Source of the DNA: an uncultured Lachnospiraceae bacterium
GTDB taxonomy: Bacteria; Bacillota; Clostridia; Lachnospirales; Lachnospiraceae
Assembly (NCBI GenBank): GCA_902784025.1
Contig: CACZTF010000121.1
Location: 1-9,614, forward strand
Length of the DNA: 9,614 nt
Reading direction: 5' to 3'
Part shown: one piece after another, positions 1-6,081 of the stretch
Position numbering within the stretch: the stretch's first letter is position 1
Layout of the letters: each line of letters begins with the position of its first letter
Made by a program: the position numbers and the translations under genes
Notes under the pieces: generated by a model
Database searches by the model: none
What the model saw: only the letters and a program-made list of their open reading frames with translations
Told to the model about the DNA's origin: nothing

Positions 1-1026
1 ACACAGCTTACCATGCGTACATTCCATACCGGTGGTGTTGCCGGAGACAATATCACCACAGGTCTTCCCCGATTAGAGGAGCTTTTTGAGTCGAGAAATC
101 CCAAGAGCCTTGCTGTACTTGCAGAGTTCGGAGGAACAGTAAGCTTTAACAGATCCGAAAAGAAAACTGATATCGTTATCACTGACACTGAAGGCAATTC
201 CAAAGCCTATCCTGTATCCAAGGATACTAAGGTAAAGGTGGTTGAAGGCCAGGAAGTAGAGCTTGGTGAAGAGATAACTGAAGGAAGTGAGAATCCTCAT
301 GACATCGTAAGGATCCTCGGCGTGAGAGCTGTACAGGATTATATGATCCGTGAGGTACAAAAGGTGTACAGACTTCAGGGTGTTGAGATAAACGATAAGC
401 ACATAGAGCTTATTGTACGTCAGATGCTCCGCAAGATAAAGGTAAATAATGCCGGAGATACTGATTTCCTTCAGGGCTCCATGGTAGATACCCTGGAATT
501 CAATGAAGTAAATGAAAAGCTTATGGCAGAGGGTAAGACCCCCGCTGAAGGAGAGCCGGTCATCCAGGGTATCACAAAGGCTTCCGTATCCAGTAATTCG
601 TTTATGTCAGCGGCATCATTCCAGGAGACTACAAAGGTGCTTACAGAAGCTGCGATACACGGTAAAGTGGATCCTCTTATCGGTCTTAAGGAGAATGTTA
701 TCATCGGTAAGCTCATACCGGCCGGAACCGGCATGAAGCGCTATCACAATATCACCCTTGATACCGGAATAGACTACAAAGCTGAGATAGAAAGAGAGAA
801 AAGAGAGGAACGCGAGAGGCAGGCTTTAAAGGATATGGAGAACGAGGAAAATTCCCGGACTCCTAAAAAAGACAAAGGGCAAAATGAATCTGAAGAAACA
901 AATGAAGTACCTGTAGAGGAACAGACTGACGAGATCACTGATGTGCAGACAGAGACAGATACTTCAACGTCATCTGAAACAACGGATGTTTCAGATGCAG
1001 CTGATACAAAGGATAATGAGGAATGA
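1..1026 (+). CDS. rpoC: DNA-directed RNA polymerase subunit beta', C-terminal part (5' end outside window)
   Basis: This is the C-terminal portion of the largest catalytic subunit of RNA polymerase. The frame is open from base 1 (TQLTM...), so the ATG at 13 is internal and not a start. Family hallmarks are visible: MRTFHTGGVAG near the left edge, LPRLEELFE (coding about 64-90), the INDKHIELIVRQM segment, and the near-invariant SAASFQETTKVLTEAA (about 607-654) followed by GLKENVIIGKLIPAGTG. These form the bridge-helix-distal, C-terminal clamp and jaw side of beta'. Beyond DTGIDY (about 760-777) the protein has an extra tail of about 80 residues: first a charged helix rich in E, R and K, then a disordered stretch of D, E, S and T. 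The last 63 residues hold 22 acidic and 5 basic residues. Bacillus subtilis RpoC, from memory, lacks such a tail. The gene ends with TGA and is followed by an intrinsic terminator, so the rpoBC transcript appears to end here rather than continue into rpsL. Confidence 0.98.
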   Translation, partial: TQLTMRTFHTGGVAGDNITTGLPRLEELFESRNPKSLAVLAEFGGTVSFNRSEKKTDIVITDTEGNSKAYPVSKDTKVKVVEGQEVELGEEITEGSENPHDIVRILGVRAVQDYMIREVQKVYRLQGVEINDKHIELIVRQMLRKIKVNNAGDTDFLQGSMVDTLEFNEVNEKLMAEGKTPAEGEPVIQGITKASVSSNSFMSAASFQETTKVLTEAAIHGKVDPLIGLKENVIIGKLIPAGTGMKRYHNITLDTGIDYKAEIEREKREERERQALKDMENEENSRTPKKDKGQNESEETNEVPVEEQTDEITDVQTETDTSTSSETTDVSDAADTKDNEE

Positions 1027-1045
1027 TCCTGACTGATCGGCCCGG

Positions 1046-1085
1046 AGAGCTGTTGCCGCCGCTTAGGCGGACGGCTCTTTTTTTA
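1046..1085 (+). terminator. intrinsic terminator after rpoC
   Basis: AGAGC (1046-1050) pairs with GCTCT (1074-1078). The stem continues through a short wobble and bulge region to CCGCC (1056-1060) paired with GGCGG (1066-1070), with loop GCTTA. A run of T follows from 1078 to 1084. It starts 20 bp after the rpoC stop codon, the expected place for the end of the rpoBC transcript. Confidence 0.9.
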
Positions 1086-1117
1086 TTTATCATCATTATT
1101 TTCTTATCAAAAAAAGA

Positions 1118-1147
1118 TTGTTATTTTTAATCCGTTTTTGGTATAAT
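1118..1147 (+). promoter_or_regulatory. sigma-A promoter of the C11 peptidase gene
   Basis: A perfect TATAAT (1142-1147) is preceded by TGG, making an extended -10 (TGnTATAAT). TTGTTA (1118-1123) lies 18 bp upstream and matches the -35 consensus at 4 of 6 positions. The predicted transcription start near 1154 gives a 5' leader of about 70 nt. Placement between the rpoC terminator and the peptidase start supports an independent transcript. Confidence 0.75.
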
Positions 1148-1190
1148 GTCTCCATAGTTTCTTAATAGTCATTTCATTTTTATTCAGCGG

Positions 1191-1208
1191 GCGGTCGCGC
1201 TTGACCGT
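1191..1208 (+). promoter_or_regulatory. 5' UTR hairpin next to the peptidase ribosome binding site
   Basis: GCGGTC (1191-1196) can pair with GACCGT (1203-1208), five Watson-Crick pairs plus one G-U, around loop GCGCTT. The hairpin ends two bases before the Shine-Dalgarno AAGGA (1211-1215), which sits 7 nt before the ATG at 1223. It could tune ribosome access or mRNA stability. No trans-acting factor is evident, and a chance stem of this size is possible. Confidence 0.35.
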
Positions 1209-1222
1209 GAAAGGACACATAT

Positions 1223-3832
1223 ATGGAAAGAAGGAGACCAAGAGGAAGAGATACCGGAGCCGCAGGCGGTTCCTACAGCGGAGGGACTTACAGACGCGGA
1301 TCGGGTCTGGGCGGCGGAAAAGTCGGCGGGGCCAAAGGATCAGGATCAGATAAAGGAATACTGGGTGATATGCTCGGACAGGCTCTGGGTGGTAACACCG
1401 GGAGCGGAGGCTTAGGAGGACTTTTCGGTTCAGGGTCATCAGGTTCGGGGCTGGGGGGGAATCTCGGCAGCGGACTGGGACAGCTTCTGAACGGTATGGG
1501 GAACACCCTTAATACCGGAAATACAGGAACGACCGGTACCGGCAGTTCACGTAAAGGGCTTTTGATATTTTTAGGCCTTGCGGTTGCAGCGGCTGTTATA
1601 CTCGGAGGTTCCTGTGCAGGATTCAATATGCTGAATCAGAGCAACCAGTCAAGTGTGGCTTCTCTGAACACATATAATACTTCAGCAGTCCAGAACGCTG
1701 ATACAGGAGGATTATCCCAGTTTTTATCCGGCAGCGGCAGTACCTCAACGAGTACCGGCTGGGCAGACGGAGCCAGTAATGTAACAGGTCTCAATACTAA
1801 CGTTGCTGACGGTTCCAGAGCAAAATATACGAACATAATAGGTAACGGAGAGGATAAGGTTACCATCATGGTATATCTTTGCGGTTCCGATCTTGAGTCA
1901 GGCTCTGCTATGGCTACCAGAGACCTGCAGGAAATGGCGGCTGCTTCCAGCAGTGACAAGGTGGATGTTATCGTATATACAGGCGGAGCCAGACAGTGGC
2001 AGAACAATGTCATCAGTAATCAGGTGAATCAGATATACCGGGTAAAGGACGGCGGGCTGGAACGTCTCGTGGATAATGCGGGCACAGGTGCCATGAACGA
2101 TCCTAACACACTGGCTTCATTTATAAAATATGCGGCTGAAAACTATCCGGCAAACAGAAACCAGCTTATCCTGTGGGATCATGGCGGCGGTTCCATCAGC
2201 GGCTATGCTTATGACGAAAAGAACGCTGCAAAAGGATATATGACGCTTGCAGAGATAGATAAAGCTCTTGAAGCAGGCGGCGTAAAGTTTGATTACATAG
2301 GATTTGACGCCTGTCTTATGGCTACAGTTGAGAATGCTCTTATGCTTAACAAGCATGCGGACTATCTCATTGCCTCAGAGGAGACTGAGCCCGGTATAGG
2401 CTGGTTCTATTCTAATTTCCTGAATACCATAGTAAAGGATACATCTACACCTACCATTGAGATCGGCAAACAGATAGTTGACGACTTTACGGACAAATGT
2501 GCGAGCCAGACTCCCGGTCAGAAAACGACTCTTTCAGTGGTGGATCTGGCAGAGTTGTCAAATACGGTACCCGGCAAGCTTTCCGAGTTCTCAAAATCTA
2601 TAAGCAATAAGATCACAAATAAGGAATATGCCGAGGTTGCTGCGGCGAGAAACAACACGAGAGAGTTTGCGACATCCACTGCCATAGATCAGGTGGATCT
2701 TGTGCATCTTTCAAAAAATATGAATACAGATTCAGGAACACTTTTGGGAGAAGCTATAAAGGGTGCGGTAAAATATAACCGCACATCTTCCAATATGACC
2801 AATGCCTACGGACTTGCTGTTTATTTCCCTTACAAAAGGGTAAATAAAGTAGATAGTGCGGTGAATACTTATGCAGCAATAGGTATGGATGAGGATTATG
2901 CAAAAGCTATACAGGAATTTGCAAGTCTTGAGACTGCCGGACAGATATCAGGCGGCGGTACCTCATCAGGCCTCGGTTCACTGTTCGGTTCCCTTACCGG
3001 AAGTCCCTCATATTATTCAGGAAACAGCGGTGGATTATCATCACTGCTTGAAGGTATCCTCGGAGGAAGGTTTAATTCTATCGAAGGCCTTACCGAATCC
3101 AATACCGCATTTTTGAATAACGGTGTTTCAAAGGAATCAGCTGTAGAATATATCGAGCAGAATCACTTTGATCCTTCAGAACTTGTATGGCAGACGGATT
3201 CCGAAGGCAAAACATTTATGCATCTTTCCGAGAAGAACTGGGAGCTCGTTAATAAGCTGGATATGGGCATGTTCCTTGATGACGGGGAAGGTTATATAGA
3301 TCTCGGGCTTGATAATCAGTTTGATTTTGATGAGAATGGCGATCTTATACCGGCATCCGGTATGAGCTGGGTAGGTATAAACGGCAAGACTGTTGCATAT
3401 TATCATGACGACACTGAGGATGACGGTACGTCATATACCATAACCGGTCATGTACCCGCTCTTCTGAATGATGAGCGTGTTAATATCATAATAGTATTCT
3501 CCGATACCTCTCCCGGAGGATATGTTGCCGGATATGAGAAAGTGTACGACGAAGATGTAACAGAAGTGCTTCCTAAGATCGATAATGAGTTTGAAGACGG
3601 TGATAAGATAGATTTCCTTTGCGACTACTACACATATGACAATGAGTATCAGGATAACTACAAGCTGGGAGACCAGATGGTCGTTGACGGAGAATTAAAG
3701 GTAACAAACCAGGATATGAGTTCCGAAAGCGTCAGGATAATGTATCAGTTCAGGGATATATATTATCAGGAGTTCTGGACCCCTGTAGTAGAGAGAAAGT
3801 ACACACCGCTGAATGTGGAAAATGTGCAATAA
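1223..3832 (+). CDS. membrane-anchored clostripain-family (C11) cysteine peptidase
   Basis: This 869-residue protein begins with a cytoplasmic head of about 109 residues rich in Gly and Ser (RRPRGR, then RRGSGLGGGKVGG). One membrane helix (about 112-129) follows, then an extracellular C11 peptidase domain (about 211-571). The catalytic pair is visible: His320 in WDHGGG and Cys364 in FDACLM. Lys333, 13 residues after the His, lies close to the autocleavage position known in the C11 enzyme PmC11, so self-processing is plausible but inferred. A Gly/Ser linker (576-615) resembling the head (GLGSLFG) leads to a C-terminal region of about 250 residues of unknown fold. That region holds an EF-hand-like loop, DFDENGDLI (D701, D703, N705), with Ser rather than Glu at position 12. 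C11 enzymes usually cut after Arg or Lys. Start: AAGGA 7 nt upstream of ATG. A promoter precedes the gene and a terminator follows, so it is probably monocistronic. The substrate is unknown. Confidence 0.9.
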   Translation: MERRRPRGRDTGAAGGSYSGGTYRRGSGLGGGKVGGAKGSGSDKGILGDMLGQALGGNTGSGGLGGLFGSGSSGSGLGGNLGSGLGQLLNGMGNTLNTGNTGTTGTGSSRKGLLIFLGLAVAAAVILGGSCAGFNMLNQSNQSSVASLNTYNTSAVQNADTGGLSQFLSGSGSTSTSTGWADGASNVTGLNTNVADGSRAKYTNIIGNGEDKVTIMVYLCGSDLESGSAMATRDLQEMAAASSSDKVDVIVYTGGARQWQNNVISNQVNQIYRVKDGGLERLVDNAGTGAMNDPNTLASFIKYAAENYPANRNQLILWDHGGGSISGYAYDEKNAAKGYMTLAEIDKALEAGGVKFDYIGFDACLMATVENALMLNKHADYLIASEETEPGIGWFYSNFLNTIVKDTSTPTIEIGKQIVDDFTDKCASQTPGQKTTLSVVDLAELSNTVPGKLSEFSKSISNKITNKEYAEVAAARNNTREFATSTAIDQVDLVHLSKNMNTDSGTLLGEAIKGAVKYNRTSSNMTNAYGLAVYFPYKRVNKVDSAVNTYAAIGMDEDYAKAIQEFASLETAGQISGGGTSSGLGSLFGSLTGSPSYYSGNSGGLSSLLEGILGGRFNSIEGLTESNTAFLNNGVSKESAVEYIEQNHFDPSELVWQTDSEGKTFMHLSEKNWELVNKLDMGMFLDDGEGYIDLGLDNQFDFDENGDLIPASGMSWVGINGKTVAYYHDDTEDDGTSYTITGHVPALLNDERVNIIIVFSDTSPGGYVAGYEKVYDEDVTEVLPKIDNEFEDGDKIDFLCDYYTYDNEYQDNYKLGDQMVVDGELKVTNQDMSSESVRIMYQFRDIYYQEFWTPVVERKYTPLNVENVQ

Positions 3833-3885
3833 CAGATAGCTGTCACCTTACACGGACATTATTCCATTAGCCCGTATTGAAATTA

Positions 3886-3917
3886 CGACCTGTCATCCCG
3901 ACGGGTTGTTTTTTTTG
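3886..3917 (+). terminator. intrinsic terminator after the C11 peptidase gene
   Basis: CGACCTGTC (3886-3894) pairs with GACGGGTTG (3900-3908), a 9-bp stem with two G-U wobbles and loop ATCCC, followed by eight T (3909-3916). It lies 53 bp after the stop codon of the peptidase gene. Confidence 0.88.
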
Positions 3918-3934
3918 TTTGTACATGACATAAT
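3906..3934 (+). promoter_or_regulatory. possible promoter of the kinase-like/TPR unit, overlapping the terminator
   Basis: TTGTTT (3906-3911) and CATAAT (3929-3934) are separated by exactly 17 bp. The -35 lies in the right arm and T tract of the preceding terminator. Both hexamers match consensus only in part (TTGACA and TATAAT), so this is a candidate. It would start transcription near 3941, about 48 nt before the GTG start. Confidence 0.45.
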
Positions 3935-3977
3935 AAGCACCGGAGAGTTTCGAAAAGAGATAATAAATGCCATGTCT

Positions 3978-3982
3978 GGAGG
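3978..3982 (+). promoter_or_regulatory. ribosome binding site that selects the GTG start at 3989
   Basis: GGAGG lies 6 nt before GTG (3989-3991). This spacing favours GTG over the ATG codons at 3967 and 3972, which are out of frame with the conserved P-loop and either precede or sit too close to the site. Confidence 0.75.
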
Positions 3983-3988
3983 TAAAAA

Positions 3989-4600
3989 GTGTCTGCGATT
4001 TTTTTTCTTATGGGTAAGAGTGCATCCGGTAAGGACGGGCTGGGACGTATGCTCCTGGATGACAGATCACTGGATCTCAGACCGGTGATACTCTATACGA
4101 CCCGTCCCATGAGAGAAGGCGAAGTTAACGGGCGGGAATATTACTTTGTGACACCCCTTGAACTTGAGGAACTAAGGGGGAAAGGCAGGATAATAGAAGA
4201 GAGAGTCTATCATACGGTACAGGGAGACTGGTATTATTTTACGTGTGCAGATGATGAGATGATAAGATCACTGAATGACCATCATAAGTATCTTGCTATC
4301 GGTACTATAGAAGCATATCTAGCCTACAAAAAGTATTTCGGTGAAGAAAAAGTCATACCTTTGTATATCGATGTACGTGATGATCTCAGGCTTATGCGTG
4401 CTATAGAGAGGGAGAGCAGGCAGCAGACTCCGGATTATAAAGAAATATGCAGAAGGTTTCTTGCTGATGAAGAGGATTTTTCTGAAGAAAATCTGAAAAA
4501 GGCGGGCATAAAAAAAGCTTACAGGAATGACGGAAATATACGGGATTGTTATGAAGAACTTAAGTCTTCGATGATCAGCTTCGGAAACGTTAACAGATAG
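3989..4600 (+). CDS. guanylate-kinase-like P-loop protein with diverged Walker A
   Basis: This 203-residue protein has guanylate-kinase-type features in order: a hydrophobic strand, then P-loop GKSASGKD (9-16); TTRPMREGEVNGREYYFV (37-54), matching the nucleotide-monophosphate-binding TTRxxRxGExxGxxYxF motif; EER (70-72); and Arg-rich ERESRQ (140-145) with RRFLADEEDF (155-164) in the lid and C-terminal helix region. Canonical guanylate kinase phosphorylates GMP to GDP with ATP. Here the P-loop residue after Lys is Asp16 instead of Ser/Thr, and the usual acidic DxQG segment reads AIGTIEAY (103-110). GMP kinase activity is therefore uncertain. The true housekeeping gmk usually lies beside rpoZ in related genomes, so this is probably a paralogue with another substrate or role. 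The start is GTG with a strong GGAGG. It is followed by the TPR gene 116 bp downstream in the same direction with no clear terminator between them. Confidence 0.8.
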   Translation: MSAIFFLMGKSASGKDGLGRMLLDDRSLDLRPVILYTTRPMREGEVNGREYYFVTPLELEELRGKGRIIEERVYHTVQGDWYYFTCADDEMIRSLNDHHKYLAIGTIEAYLAYKKYFGEEKVIPLYIDVRDDLRLMRAIERESRQQTPDYKEICRRFLADEEDFSEENLKKAGIKKAYRNDGNIRDCYEELKSSMISFGNVNR

Positions 4601-4625
4601 ATTTACATAGACAGTTAGTTAATGT

Positions 4626-4643
4626 CAGGATAAAAAAGTCCTG
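4626..4643 (+). other. small hairpin between the kinase-like and TPR genes
   Basis: CAGGA (4626-4630) pairs with TCCTG (4639-4643) around an A-rich loop. Only a short TTT follows, so it is a poor terminator. It is better read as a minor structure in a shared transcript. Confidence 0.25.
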
Positions 4644-4663
4644 TTTCCGGAGAGAGATGAAAG

Positions 4664-4711
4664 ATGATGTATGATCTTTTAAACAAACAGCATATAGTAT
4701 TCAGAAGGTAA
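4664..4711 (+). CDS. possible 15-codon upstream ORF before the TPR gene
   Basis: The frame ATG-ATG...TAA encodes MMYDLLNKQHIVFRR. GGAGAGAG (4649-4656) lies upstream at a rather long spacing. Its last codons contain the Shine-Dalgarno AGAAGG (4703-4708) of the next gene, whose ATG comes 5 nt after this stop codon. Such an arrangement could couple translation. No conservation can be seen from one sequence and an ORF this short is common by chance. Confidence 0.2.
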   Translation: MMYDLLNKQHIVFRR

Positions 4712-4716
4712 AGATA

Positions 4717-5694
4717 ATGGATTACGAAGAGATAATAAAAGAAATAAAAAAAGGCCTTACAGGTGATCCGGAAACCGATATAAAATATCTGGAAGGGAAG
4801 ATATCGGAGTATGAGGATAATGCTGACAGCGGGATCATTGCGGGCGAATGCGGACAGATGATCTACGAGCTGTTGCCTGATAGTCTGAAAGAGGAATTTT
4901 CTTTTCTTGATAAGTCGTTGCGTTTAGGAATAGATGAATATTCTACGGAAGCAGCACTTCTGTTGAAAGAAGGAAAAACAGAAGATGCGGCAAAAAAGCT
5001 TGAGGAAGGTATTAAGTTGTTTGAAGGTTCTGATCTTTATAGTGAAAAAGACGGTATACCCTTTTACGATTTCAGAAAGCCCGTGGAAGAAGCTTTATAC
5101 CGGACAGAGCATGGGATGGACAAAAGGATAAAACTGCTGCCGGAACCTGTTGTAGGTTTGTACCGCATGTATGCGGGGATACTGTACGGACAAAAGGAAC
5201 ACGCCAAGGCTTTAGGGTATCTGGAAAAGGCCCTGAGGTATAATCCTTATCATCAGAAGACCGGTTTGGAGTATTCCGATCACTTCAGAGAACTTGGCGA
5301 TCTGGAAAGATACAAACAGATCTTATCAGACTCTTTTAAAATAGCGTATGAGCCGCAGATGCTTGCCGGTATATACAGAAGACTCGGCTGGTATTTCAGT
5401 GAAAGATCTGAATGGGAACCTGCGTGGGCATGCACTGTACTTGCCGAAAGATACAATGATGAAAATGAGATCTCAGAAACAGAGAAAAAATATATAACGG
5501 AAAATGCCGGGGAAGGATTTAAGGTGCCTTCTGATGAAAGAGCCGCTGATATACTAAAAATGAACGGGATACCTTACGGACCTGACCGCAATATATTGAG
5601 AATAGTCCATGCGTCCGGAGAGGCTTTTAAAGAAGCCGGTAACGATAAAGCAGCCGGATATTTTTTTGAGATAGAAAAAGGACTTACAAAATAA
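4717..5694 (+). CDS. TPR-repeat protein of unknown function
   Basis: This 325-residue soluble protein has no signal peptide or membrane helix. Most of it is alpha-helical and amphipathic. The clearest tetratricopeptide-like units are about 77-104 (AALLLKEGKTEDAAKKLEEG), 147-180 (YAGILYGQKEHAKALGYLEKA, ending near RYNPY, a classic TPR pattern with Gly, Ala and Pro in the expected places), 181-213 and 214-247. The first 75 residues and the last 75 (from about residue 250) carry no recognisable motif. TPR arrays bind peptides or partner proteins, so an adaptor or scaffold role in the cytoplasm is the most that can be inferred. Start: AGAAGG (4703-4708) is 8 nt before the ATG. It follows the kinase-like gene in the same direction, probably in one transcript. 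I do not recognise a named family. Confidence 0.8.
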   Translation: MDYEEIIKEIKKGLTGDPETDIKYLEGKISEYEDNADSGIIAGECGQMIYELLPDSLKEEFSFLDKSLRLGIDEYSTEAALLLKEGKTEDAAKKLEEGIKLFEGSDLYSEKDGIPFYDFRKPVEEALYRTEHGMDKRIKLLPEPVVGLYRMYAGILYGQKEHAKALGYLEKALRYNPYHQKTGLEYSDHFRELGDLERYKQILSDSFKIAYEPQMLAGIYRRLGWYFSERSEWEPAWACTVLAERYNDENEISETEKKYITENAGEGFKVPSDERAADILKMNGIPYGPDRNILRIVHASGEAFKEAGNDKAAGYFFEIEKGLTK

Positions 5695-5705
5695 TGACCG
5701 GGAAA

Positions 5706-5729
5706 TATTTTTACAGGCTTTGAAAAATA
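5706..5729 (+). other. A/T-only hairpin after the TPR gene
   Basis: TATTTTT (5706-5712) is complementary to AAAAATA (5723-5729) around a 10-nt loop. The stem is weak and no T run follows, so termination is doubtful. It is the only inverted repeat seen between the TPR gene and the next promoter, so read-through into the downstream unit is possible. Confidence 0.2.
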
Positions 5730-5772
5730 CAGGCAATAAACCAATATGAGTATATGCAGGACGGGGTTTTTG

Positions 5773-5781
5773 TGATATACT
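5773..5781 (+). promoter_or_regulatory. extended -10 promoter of the small-protein/hpf operon
   Basis: TGATATACT fits TGnTATAMT, an extended -10 element. No good -35 hexamer is visible 16-18 bp upstream, which extended -10 promoters tolerate. Predicted transcription start is near 5788, about 25 nt before the ATG at 5813. No sigma-B-like or sigma-H-like site was recognised, although hpf genes are often under stationary-phase control. Confidence 0.5.
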
Positions 5782-5799
5782 GATAAAAATAAAAAATAT

Positions 5800-5804
5800 G
5801 GAGG
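5800..5804 (+). promoter_or_regulatory. ribosome binding site that selects the ATG at 5813
   Basis: GGAGG lies 8 nt before ATG 5813. The upstream in-frame ATG at 5798 overlaps this site and has no Shine-Dalgarno of its own, so the shorter protein starting MFFYVFRKN is preferred. Confidence 0.8.
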
Positions 5805-5812
5805 ATTCAGAT

Positions 5813-6052
5813 ATGTTTTTTTACGTTTTTCGCAAGAATGTAGAGGATGGAAGCATCAAGAACTGTGAGAAATATGAGGACAAGAATGAAGCTATCACTG
5901 CGGCTCAGGATGAGGATTATTACCGCAGCCATTCTAACCTTCAGATCGAGCGCGATTCATGGCGTGTGATATGTGCACAGTCCGAGCAGGAGTGGGAGGA
6001 TCTCAGCACTGATGACTATGATTATGAAGAGATTGATTTTGATATAGTGTAA
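5813..6052 (+). CDS. small acidic protein of unknown function, upstream of hpf
   Basis: This encodes 79 residues starting MFFYVFRKNVEDGS. It has 22 Asp/Glu against 8 Lys/Arg, two Cys (positions 18 and 54) and four aromatic residues in the first six positions or so. The last 20 residues are strongly acidic and Tyr/Asp-rich (STDDYDYEEIDFDIV). There is no signal peptide, membrane helix or metal motif. The ribosome binding site is strong, the codon use resembles that of its neighbours, and the gene ends 29 bp before the hpf start with no terminator between. It therefore looks like a genuine gene cotranscribed with hpf. I do not recognise the family. By context it might act around ribosomes, but nothing in the sequence demonstrates this. 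Confidence 0.75.
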   Translation: MFFYVFRKNVEDGSIKNCEKYEDKNEAITAAQDEDYYRSHSNLQIERDSWRVICAQSEQEWEDLSTDDYDYEEIDFDIV

Positions 6053-6066
6053 CTGTAAAAAGAAAA

Positions 6067-6072
6067 AAGGAG
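6067..6072 (+). promoter_or_regulatory. ribosome binding site that selects the hpf start at 6082
   Basis: AAGGAG ends directly against an upstream in-frame ATG at 6073 but lies 9 nt before ATG 6082. The latter gives MRFIITGRN, the usual beginning of HPF/RaiA proteins, so 6082 is the start. Confidence 0.85.
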
Positions 6073-6081
6073 ATGATCATC

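Noticed and set aside
512..736. 74-codon plus-strand frame inside rpoC
   Set aside because: It is an out-of-frame shadow of the highly conserved SAASFQETT region of RpoC.
1601..1622. Possible lipobox (LGGSC) in the peptidase
   Set aside because: The Cys at residue 131 follows a membrane helix deep in the protein, the positions before it (G-G-S) do not fit the lipobox, and no N-terminal signal peptide precedes it. A simple membrane anchor fits better.
1288..1626. 112-codon minus-strand frame with a Pro-rich product
   Set aside because: It is the complement of the Gly-rich head of the peptidase (Gly codons read as Pro on the other strand).
3906..4088. 60-codon plus-strand frame overlapping the kinase-like start
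   Set aside because: It starts in the terminator T tract, covers the P-loop codons in another frame and has no family features. GGAGG at 3978 serves the GTG at 3989 instead.
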